Of a DNA stretch of 5,911 nucleotides, positions 1 through 4,611 are shown one piece after another (the first letter of the stretch is position 1; each line of letters starts with the position of its first letter). This DNA is from Treponema sp. (GTDB lineage: Bacteria; Spirochaetota; Spirochaetia; Treponematales; Breznakiellaceae): assembly GCA_031266635.1 (NCBI GenBank), contig JAISAN010000202.1, positions 1-5,911 of the forward strand, written 5' to 3'. Under the pieces are notes generated by a model, which saw nothing but the letters and a program-made list of their open reading frames with translations, made no database searches and was not told the DNA's origin. A program made the translations under genes and the position numbers.

Positions 1-283
1 CCCGGATGGGAGGGCAGATTACGAAACAATGCCTTATTTCCCAGGAAGAACAGACGATGGCCTTCGTGATTTAAGGTGGGACCCAATAAGGGATAGCGAT
101 GCAGGAGTTATTGACTGCAATCGAATTATGGATAATTTTAGAATAAAATTCTCAAACGCGACTGGCGGCTTGACAACAAATGATGTTGTAAACGACTATA
201 ATCAAAGGCATCCCGAAAGAAAAATTAGTGAGGGTACATTGTGGGTTTTGTTTAATATTCCATATAAAAAATGGGGGAACTAG
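1..283 (+). CDS. 3' end of an unrecognised protein (5' truncated by window edge)
   Basis: The reading frame is open from base 2 to the TAG at 281-283 and encodes the last 93 residues of a longer protein. An ATG at 29 exists, but its only purine-rich stretch (GGGAGGG at 8-14) sits 14 bases upstream, too far for a normal ribosome binding site. The upstream codons also read as ordinary protein (DGRADYET), so I treat this as a continuing gene. The piece is hydrophilic and rich in Asp, Asn and Arg (for example RWDPIRDSDAG near its start), ends in aromatic and basic residues (NIPYKKWGN), and has no membrane segment. I recognise no family. It is AT-rich like the next two genes and lies two bases before the following start, so the two are probably co-transcribed. 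A C-terminal domain of a secreted or polymorphic protein is one possibility, not demonstrated. Confidence 0.6.
   Translation, partial: PDGRADYETMPYFPGRTDDGLRDLRWDPIRDSDAGVIDCNRIMDNFRIKFSNATGGLTTNDVVNDYNQRHPERKISEGTLWVLFNIPYKKWGN
273..278 (+). promoter_or_regulatory. Ribosome binding site that selects the start at 286
   Basis: GGGGGA lies 7 bases before the ATG at 286, a normal spacing. The earlier in-frame ATG at 271 has only AT-rich sequence upstream (CATATAAAAA) and would add five residues (MGELG) ahead of an otherwise typical signal peptide. The site overlaps the last codons of the preceding gene, which fits translation following on from it. Confidence 0.6.
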
Positions 284-285
284 GG

Positions 286-1038
286 ATGAGGAAATGTTTT
301 TATCTCCTGGTTTTATTATTTTATAATAACATATATAATTTGTTTGCACAGGATATCAGTGATATGCTGGTAGAAGAAAAAATGGAAATAGGTCTACAGT
401 GGATATTTGAGAAAGGACTAGGGAAATATTTAAGCGGGATAAACAGCAGAGAATTGTTTAAGGAACTTAATGCCGAGACTTCTTCTTTTTTTCAAGGGGA
501 AATATTTCAATTAAGGGAACCTCCTGATTTTACCAATCTGTGCTTTGATATACAAAACGGCGGACGAACCAGGCGAGATATGGCTTACAGGGCAGGCAAA
601 GGTCGAAATGCAGTAACAATGGAACTGTGGCGTGCAAAAAGATATGTCGTCGATATTCAAAGTGATGTCATTGAGTACTGGATCATAGAACAAATTTATG
701 CTAATAACGGTACAAATATTGGATGCTTATTTATTATCACATCGGCAGAAACTATGACATCCAGCAGAAATGTCGTCTTATGCAGCGATCAATATATTTC
801 TTCAGCATTTATATCAAATCGTCAGATAAATTTCCCCGAAGATAATCTGGCCATGCTATCTCTCCTTAACGCAAAGCGGTGGCCATCGCATTATAAAAAT
901 TCAGATTTGTCCGAATATGAAATTCTCTATGATTCAAATGGAGTGCGATATAAACAAAGAATTAATGCAGAAAGACGAAAATATTGGGATTCGTATTATA
1001 ATGTTCCACCCAAGCTGAGCTGGCCGGAATTTAAGTAA
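286..1038 (+). CDS. Exported protein of unknown function
   Basis: This is a 250-residue protein with a clear N-terminal signal peptide: Met-Arg-Lys, a hydrophobic core (FYLLVLLFYNN), and a probable cleavage after LFA or LFAQ near residue 22. It should act in the periplasm or at the cell surface. There is no lipobox cysteine at the cleavage site and no second membrane segment. The mature part starts with a charged, probably helical stretch (residues ~23-60), followed by a mixed, more strand-like region with paired aromatics (VIEYWIIEQIYA) and a basic, tyrosine-rich C-terminus ending in LSWPEFK. I recognise no domain or catalytic motif. The start at 286 is chosen over 271 because of the ribosome binding site and the signal peptide. 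It follows the truncated upstream gene by two bases, so the same transcript is likely. Base composition is clearly AT-rich compared with genes right of 2127. A partner or immunity-type role for the upstream protein is possible, but nothing in the sequence proves it. Confidence 0.75.
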   Translation: MRKCFYLLVLLFYNNIYNLFAQDISDMLVEEKMEIGLQWIFEKGLGKYLSGINSRELFKELNAETSSFFQGEIFQLREPPDFTNLCFDIQNGGRTRRDMAYRAGKGRNAVTMELWRAKRYVVDIQSDVIEYWIIEQIYANNGTNIGCLFIITSAETMTSSRNVVLCSDQYISSAFISNRQINFPEDNLAMLSLLNAKRWPSHYKNSDLSEYEILYDSNGVRYKQRINAERRKYWDSYYNVPPKLSWPEFK

Positions 1039-1050
1039 AATAAGATTGAG

Positions 1051-1071
1051 GGAAACCCAACCGGGGTTTTC
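1051..1071 (+). terminator. Possible weak intrinsic terminator after the exported-protein gene
   Basis: AAACCC (1053-1058) pairs with GGGTTT (1064-1069) around a 5-base loop. A G-U pair and a G-C pair extend the stem outward to 1051 and 1071. It starts 12 bases after the TAA at 1036-1038. Only four T follow the stem core, so termination would be weak and it may only attenuate readthrough into the next gene. Confidence 0.3.
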
Positions 1072-1157
1072 AGAGGTTCCCATATTCGATAATTTTGTTA
1101 AGGAGAAGTATAGCATTGAAAAAAACGCGAAAATAGGTTACTATAGGGGCTAGTGGT

Positions 1158-1943
1158 ATGGACAATATGAATAAAGCAATACTAATATTTATACTATTTA
1201 TATGTCAGGGTATTTATGCGGAAAATTTAGACGGCGCTGCTATTGAGGTATTGAAAAACATACCGGAAGATAATGGGTATGTTGATTATGGAACTTCGGA
1301 GGGAATAACCATATATGCCGACCAGCCAAAACCGGAATATCCGCCTGAATCGATTGAAGCAAATATTTTGACTAAATTAAACGGATTTTCCAGTGATAGA
1401 GAGCAATTTATAAAAGAAGACTTACTGAAAAGTACAGGGTTTAGCCGTACCGCCGATATTAAATTTCGTGAATCAAACGGGACTGAAAAAACTTTATCCA
1501 TATTACATGGCATATTTCATACCATAATCCCCAGGACAGTTCCCATGAAACCATTTTTCGAAGTAGAACAGATAAGGCTGCCCAAAGGAACGGTTTTTAA
1601 TTTTGAAGTAATCTTTTATAACAGTACGTTTAAAGATGTTTCTGTAGAAGTACGTAAAGTCATGGAACTGGAATATATGTATCAGATGGAATTTCGTCAC
1701 GGGGTTTTGGGTAAGAATGATAATCTGAATTATTACACAGAAGAAAATATTGCCAAGTTTGAAAATTTAGCTCTGTCGCTGCCGGATACGCCGCAAAGTA
1801 TAAAAGATCTGAAAGACCGGTACTTACATGATTATGTACCTGGGATTAAAACGGCCCTGGAAAGATTTCAAACCCCAGGCGAAAATTATCTGAGGGCCAT
1901 AGAAAATTTGAACGGTCATTTTGAGTTTGGCGGGAAAAAATGA
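1158..1943 (+). CDS. Second exported protein of unknown function
   Basis: This is a 261-residue protein with a signal peptide: a short polar start with one Lys, a hydrophobic core (AILIFILFICQG), and a good signal peptidase I site, IYA|EN, after residue 21. The mature protein is acidic to neutral and soluble-looking. It has a proline-rich stretch (DQPKPEYPPE) around residues 54-63, a central strand-like part (KGTVFNFEVIFYNS) and a helical C-terminal third ending in GHFEFGGKK. I recognise no family and see no catalytic motif. The start at 1158 has AGGGG at 1145-1149, 8 bases upstream; the Met at 1167 has no such site. It follows the previous exported-protein gene by 119 bases on the same strand and has the same AT-rich composition, but the two proteins share no obvious similarity by eye. 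Joint transcription and a shared envelope role are inference. Confidence 0.75.
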   Translation: MDNMNKAILIFILFICQGIYAENLDGAAIEVLKNIPEDNGYVDYGTSEGITIYADQPKPEYPPESIEANILTKLNGFSSDREQFIKEDLLKSTGFSRTADIKFRESNGTEKTLSILHGIFHTIIPRTVPMKPFFEVEQIRLPKGTVFNFEVIFYNSTFKDVSVEVRKVMELEYMYQMEFRHGVLGKNDNLNYYTEENIAKFENLALSLPDTPQSIKDLKDRYLHDYVPGIKTALERFQTPGENYLRAIENLNGHFEFGGKK

Positions 1944-1947
1944 ATTA

Positions 1948-1976
1948 TTCTGATTTCAAACAAACAATGGTATAAT
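1948..1976 (+). promoter_or_regulatory. Candidate sigma-70-type promoter in the convergent gap
   Basis: A perfect TATAAT at 1971-1976 is preceded by TGG (1968-1970), giving an extended -10 element. The hexamer 17 bases upstream, TTCTGA at 1948-1953, is a poor -35, which extended -10 promoters tolerate. It lies just after the stop of the second exported-protein gene and would direct transcription from about 1983 into the inverted repeats at 2008-2110. No + strand gene starts downstream before the NimA-like gene on the opposite strand. The target, if any, would be a small RNA or antisense transcript. Confidence 0.35.
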
Positions 1977-2007
1977 AATCCCAGGAACCCGAAGTGGGGG
2001 TGGTGGA

Positions 2008-2031
2008 ATAAAAATGTTAATGCATTTTTAT
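2008..2031. repeat. Perfect 9-bp AT-rich inverted repeat
   Basis: ATAAAAATG (2008-2016) and CATTTTTAT (2023-2031) are exact reverse complements separated by six bases. The arrangement could form a weak hairpin in RNA from either strand. It could equally be a protein binding site with two half-sites. Lying between converging genes, it may contribute to termination, although it lacks the GC stem of a strong terminator. Confidence 0.5.
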
Positions 2032-2038
2032 GGAGCCA

Positions 2039-2117
2039 GGGGGAGCGGCGTAAATAAATGGGTGCCGCAAAGGCCGGTAAAACGGACACTTTTTATATAT
2101 GTGCTCCCCCTTATTAT
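2039..2117 (+). ncRNA. Candidate structured RNA or terminator region with a long-range GC stem
   Basis: GGGGGAGC (2039-2046) pairs perfectly with GCTCCCCC (2103-2110), enclosing 56 bases, and is followed by an AU-rich TTATTAT stretch. Inside, GCGGC (2045-2049) can pair with GCCGC (2064-2068), and CCG (2074-2076) can pair with a nearby CGG. GGACAC (2084-2089) can also pair with GTG-C-TCC (2101-2107), which would compete with the outer stem. Together with the promoter candidate ending at 1976, this could be an RNA of about 130 bases. I recognise no RNA family. It could instead be a terminator for one or both converging genes, or a small inverted-repeat element, although no target-site duplication is visible. 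Confidence 0.3.
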
Positions 2118-2126
2118 ATAAATTTC

Positions 2127-2612
2127 CTATTCTAATTTCGCCCGTAATGGCGGCCGCTGTTTTCCCGAAATTTCCTCAATGCGGATTTTCCATACCGCCG
2201 TGGCTGTATATTCCCGGGCCATCTCAGCATCAAAGGCGGCCATGTTGGCGGGGGTGTGGCGTTCACAGAGGAGCCGGAGGGCCCGGACTTTTTCCCCGTC
2301 ATCCAGCACTTCCTCGGCGGAACCGGACACAATGGCCGACTCGTACACCACGGTAAAATGATCCGGCGGCTCTTCCACGTCTCCCACGCAGGAGAGGCAG
2401 ACCCGGTTCCGGTTCTTCAGATTGTCGATCTTGTGGCCCCCACGGGCGCAGTGGAAGTAAATCCACTCCCCGTCCCGGACAATGGAAAGGGGGACGCAGT
2501 AGGGGCTGCCGTCGTCGTTCACCGTGGCAAGGACGGCGTAGCGGCACTTGTCTGCCACCGCCTCCGCAAAAACCCGGTCCCGCTCCCGGTCTGTCCTCCG
2601 CATCGTTCGCAT
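2127..2612 (-). CDS. NimA-like pyridoxamine 5'-phosphate oxidase-family protein
   Basis: This is a 161-residue soluble protein of the flavin-binding split-barrel superfamily, closest to the NimA / Pyridox_ox_2 group. Visible family features are the N-terminal MRRTDRE, the first strands CRYAVLATVNDDGSPYCVPL (residues 23-42), the block IYFHCARGGHKIDNL (51-65) followed by NRVCLSCVGD, and the late strand AVWKIRIEEISGKQR (139-153). Members bind FMN, F420 or heme and often act as reductases; some Nim proteins confer nitroimidazole resistance. The actual substrate here cannot be read from sequence, so no symbol is given. The start at 2612 is supported by a perfect AGGAGG at 2618-2623, five bases upstream; the alternative Met three codons in would be 14 bases away. 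It is transcribed divergently from the acetyltransferase operon. Cys, His and Glu residues are typical of the family and no damage is visible. Confidence 0.88.
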   Translation of the reverse strand: MRTMRRTDRERDRVFAEAVADKCRYAVLATVNDDGSPYCVPLSIVRDGEWIYFHCARGGHKIDNLKNRNRVCLSCVGDVEEPPDHFTVVYESAIVSGSAEEVLDDGEKVRALRLLCERHTPANMAAFDAEMAREYTATAVWKIRIEEISGKQRPPLRAKLE

Positions 2613-2631
2613 GGAAACCTCCTGGCCGTGT

Positions 2632-2659
2632 TTGAGAGTATAGCACAGAGGCGGATAAT
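2632..2659 (+). promoter_or_regulatory. Promoter of the acetyltransferase-exporter-coaW operon
   Basis: TTGAGA (2632-2637, five of six matches to TTGACA) and GATAAT (2654-2659, five of six to TATAAT) are separated by 16 bases. Transcription would start near 2666, about 20 bases before the ATG at 2687, leaving room for the GAGGGG ribosome binding site at 2674-2679. The -35 shares base 2637 with the opposing -10, so the two divergent promoters may compete for polymerase. Confidence 0.5.
2637..2642 (-). promoter_or_regulatory. Extended -10 element for the NimA-like gene
   Basis: On the - strand TATACT (2642 to 2637) is preceded by TGC, making a TGN-type extended -10. The upstream -35 region is not recognisable. 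Transcription would start near 2630, giving a leader of about 18 bases that contains the AGGAGG ribosome binding site at 2618-2623. It touches the -35 of the opposite promoter at base 2637. Confidence 0.45.
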
Positions 2660-2686
2660 CGCATATAGTAACAGAGGGGTTGCGGG

Positions 2687-3250
2687 ATGATACGTCCGGT
2701 GAACGCCGCCGACGCTCAGGCGATCTGCGGGATCTACAATTATTATGTTGCCAATACGGCCATCACTTTTGAGGAAGAGCCAATCTCCGCCGGGGAAATG
2801 GAACGCCGGATCCGGGATTTTACCGCGAAGTATCCCTGGTTTGTTTGGGAAGAGGCGGGGGAAATTGCGGCCTATGCCTATGTGAATAAATGGAAAGAAC
2901 GCGCCGCGTACCGGTACGCCGCGGAGTTGTCCATTTATGTGAAATTCGGCAAAGAAGGACAGGGTATTGGCGGGGAGCTGCTGGCCCATTTGCTGGAGGC
3001 GGTAAAGAAAACGGAAATTCACGCCCTGGTGTCGGGGATTACGCTGCCCAATGAACGGAGCGTTGCCCTCCACGAAAAATTCGGGTTTCGGGAAATCGCC
3101 CGGTTTAGCGAAATTGGGTTCAAGCTGGGCGCCTGGCTGGATGTGGGCTATTGGGAGCTGATCATGAACGGCGGAGAGGGGAAGGCGGCGGCGGGACGGG
3201 GGAACTTGAAGCGGGCGGGACAATGCGGAGACGGAGCGGGGCGGGGATGA
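2687..3250 (+). CDS. GNAT N-acetyltransferase, phosphinothricin acetyltransferase (PAT/Bar) type
   Basis: This 187-residue enzyme transfers acetyl from acetyl-CoA to an amine; the family includes phosphinothricin, methionine sulfone and related amino-acid analogue acetyltransferases. It aligns by eye with Bar: YPWFVWEEAGEIAAYAYV (residues 49-66), AELSIYV (79-85), the acetyl-CoA loop GQGIGG (91-96), LPNERSVALHEKFGF (120-134) and GFKLGAWLDVGYWEL (144-158). Glu80 and His129 have the same 49-residue spacing as the active-site Glu and His of Bar, as I recall it. The usual Arg/Gln opening the Q/RxxGxG loop is Glu90 here. The last 27 residues are a Gly/Ala/Arg-rich tail encoded by a G-rich purine tract and are unlike the family's usual end. 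GAGGGG at 2674-2679 supports this start. It heads an operon and its stop overlaps the next start (ATGA at 3247-3250). The natural substrate is unknown, so no symbol is given. Confidence 0.9.
   Translation: MIRPVNAADAQAICGIYNYYVANTAITFEEEPISAGEMERRIRDFTAKYPWFVWEEAGEIAAYAYVNKWKERAAYRYAAELSIYVKFGKEGQGIGGELLAHLLEAVKKTEIHALVSGITLPNERSVALHEKFGFREIARFSEIGFKLGAWLDVGYWELIMNGGEGKAAAGRGNLKRAGQCGDGAGRG
3193..3246 (+). other. G-tract (possible G-quadruplex) spanning the acetyltransferase 3' end
   Basis: Six G runs occur in 54 bases: GGG 3193, GGGGG 3198, GGG 3213, GGG 3217, GGGG 3238 and GGGG 3243. In 3171-3246 I count only 16 pyrimidines in 76 bases, three of them T. The run ends directly at the ATG of the exporter gene, so it supplies that gene's ribosome binding region and could fold into a G-quadruplex affecting coupled translation. 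The middle spacing of 10-18 bases makes the quadruplex non-canonical. Confidence 0.35.
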
Positions 3251-3732
3251 GCGGACCGGCTGTGTGGGGCTGGACCGCCCTTTTATCGTTCCTTCCCGTT
3301 TCGGAACTCCGGGGGGCGATTCCCTTTGCCATGACCCAGGGGATCCCCTGGTACGCGGCTTATCCCTGCGCGGCGGCGCTGAACGCCCTGGTGGCCCCGG
3401 TCTGCTGGGTTTTTCTTTCTACCCTGCACCGGCTTTTTTTGAAGATGGGCTGGTACGAAAAAATCTTTACCCGCTTTGTGGGCCGGGCGCGGGAGAAACT
3501 CCACGGCGGCGTGGAAAAATGGGGCTGGCTGGGAGTAGCGGTTTTTGTGGCCATCCCCCTGCCCGTGACTGGCGCGTGGACGGGAACTCTGGGGGCCTGG
3601 GTGCTGGGCCTTCCCAAGGGGAAAACCTTAATCGCGGTTATTCTGGGAGTCATCGTGGCGGGGGCTATTGTTACCAGCGTTATGCTTCTGGGAACCGGGG
3701 CCCTGCGTATTTTTGTAAAAGAGGTTTTATGA
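3247..3732 (+). CDS. Small multi-drug export family membrane protein (COG2426 / PF06695)
   Basis: This 161-residue inner-membrane protein carries the family signatures: an N-terminal LLSFLPVSELRGAIPFAM (residues 12-29) and PLPVTGAWTGTLGAW (104-118) later in the chain. Probable membrane segments lie at ~34-60, ~92-118 and ~127-149, with a basic linker (GRAREKLHGGVEKW) around 79-92. 'Multi-drug export' is an inherited family name; function is poorly established. The family has been related by structure prediction to DedA/VTT proteins, which share re-entrant loops. The start at 3247 is chosen because it gives the normal family length, sits in an ATGA overlap with the acetyltransferase stop, and has GGAG at 3233-3236. 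In-frame ATGs at 3223 and 3151 would only add low-complexity Gly/Arg residues. The next gene starts inside its stop codon (ATGA at 3729-3732), so it is translationally coupled on both sides. Confidence 0.85.
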   Translation: MSGPAVWGWTALLSFLPVSELRGAIPFAMTQGIPWYAAYPCAAALNALVAPVCWVFLSTLHRLFLKMGWYEKIFTRFVGRAREKLHGGVEKWGWLGVAVFVAIPLPVTGAWTGTLGAWVLGLPKGKTLIAVILGVIVAGAIVTSVMLLGTGALRIFVKEVL

Positions 3733-4556
3733 TTATCGGCATAGATATTGGCAGTACTACCACCAAGGCGGTTTCCATCGAAGACGGCAGGCTCATCAGG
3801 AAGATAAAAACCAAAGCTTCCGACGCGGTAACTTCCGCCACCGGGGCCTTTGGAAAAATGATCGTCGAAAATGAAATCAAGATGGGGGATATCCAGGGAA
3901 TCACCATTACCGGCGCGGGGGCCTCAAAAATCAAGAACGATATTTTCGGTATTCCCACGGTGAAGATCGATGAGATCCGGGCTATCGGCACCGGGGGTAC
4001 TTTTCTTTCCGGCCGGGATCATATCATCATCGCCAACATCGGAACGGGCACCGCCGTCATTGAGGCCGGCCCGGCGGGAATCTTCCACCTGGGGGGCTCC
4101 GGGGTCGGCGGGGGCACCATTCTGGGGCTGGCGAAAAAACTGCTCCATACCTCGGACTTCAACGGGATCATGGAACTGGCGGAAACGGGGAATCTCAACC
4201 AGGTGGACCTGCTTCTGGAAGACATTATGCTCACCGACATTAGTTTTCTGAACCGGGAATCAACGGCCTCGAATTTCGGGAAGATGCTGGACACCGCCGG
4301 AAGCGGGGACATTGCCCTGGGGATCGTCAACCTGGTATACCAGGTGATCGGTATGCTGTCGGTCTTTGCCGCCAAGAGCCGGAACGTCAACCGGGTGGTG
4401 GTTACCGGGAACGGCAGCAAAAACCTGATCGGGCGGAAAATCCTTTTGAACATTACCGGCATGTACGGCATAAGTTTTGAATATCCCCAGGACGCGGAAT
4501 ACACCACCGCCGTGGGGGCGGGGCTTTCCTGGGAGGCCGGCGGAAAGATCGGCTGA
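3729..4556 (+). CDS. coaW: Type II pantothenate kinase
   Basis: This 275-residue cytoplasmic kinase phosphorylates pantothenate with ATP, the first step of CoA synthesis. It has the acetate/sugar kinase-Hsc70-actin fold: N-terminal phosphate loop GIDIGSTTTK (residues 4-13), KIDEIRAIGTGG (79-90) with Glu82 matching the catalytic Glu of the family, NIGTGTAV (103-110), HLGGSGVGGGTILGL (120-134), TASNFGKM (179-186), and late adenosine-site strand RVVVTGNGS (222-230), ending with AVGAGL. The residue before LGG is His120, where Staphylococcus and human enzymes have Arg; clostridial-type members also appear to have HLGG. Length fits bacterial type II enzymes. The start at 3729 overlaps the exporter stop and has AAGAGG at 3719-3724. 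The frame stays open upstream inside the exporter gene, but that part is not protein-like. It is the last gene of the operon and converges on the barrel gene. BadF-type activators share the fold, but the DEIRA and HLGG blocks favour CoaW. Confidence 0.88.
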   Translation: MIIGIDIGSTTTKAVSIEDGRLIRKIKTKASDAVTSATGAFGKMIVENEIKMGDIQGITITGAGASKIKNDIFGIPTVKIDEIRAIGTGGTFLSGRDHIIIANIGTGTAVIEAGPAGIFHLGGSGVGGGTILGLAKKLLHTSDFNGIMELAETGNLNQVDLLLEDIMLTDISFLNRESTASNFGKMLDTAGSGDIALGIVNLVYQVIGMLSVFAAKSRNVNRVVVTGNGSKNLIGRKILLNITGMYGISFEYPQDAEYTTAVGAGLSWEAGGKIG

Positions 4557-4611
4557 ATCCGCGCTTATTTGCGGCTGGCCTGATACCCAGAAACCCAGGC
4601 GCGGGGGAGCT

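Noticed and set aside
29..283. Complete 84-residue gene starting at ATG 29
   Set aside because: No ribosome binding site lies at usable distance, and the frame continues upstream with normal-looking codons to the window edge.
2062..2086. Faint resemblance to the CGCAAAG...AAAC core of a c-di-GMP-I (GEMM) riboswitch
   Set aside because: The other half of the conserved core is missing, the spacing differs, and no + strand gene lies downstream to be regulated.
2039..2110. Small inverted-repeat transposable element (MITE) bounded by GGGGGAGC/GCTCCCCC
   Set aside because: No target-site duplication is visible at the edges, and no second copy or transposase occurs in the window.
2256..2690. + strand open frame of 144 codons opposite the NimA-like gene
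   Set aside because: The - strand protein has clear family motifs and a perfect AGGAGG; the + frame has neither.
2519..3223. Long - strand open frame (234 codons) opposite the acetyltransferase and overlapping the NimA-like start
   Set aside because: It is antisense to a well-recognised GNAT protein and crosses the divergent promoter region. GC-rich codons keep this frame open, and it has no family resemblance.
3264..3728. 155-codon in-frame extension upstream of coaW
   Set aside because: It lies wholly inside the exporter gene in another frame and is low-complexity. CoaW begins naturally with MIIGIDIGSTTTK at 3729, with its own ribosome binding site.
4019..4507. - strand open frame of 162 codons opposite coaW
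   Set aside because: It mirrors a strongly conserved kinase gene and has no recognisable protein features.
4557..4611. Terminator hairpins in the convergent gap (CCGC/GCGG at 4559-4574; GCCTG/CAGGC at 4578-4600)
   Set aside because: The stems are only 4-5 bp with 8-13 base loops and no T run on either strand, too weak to annotate.
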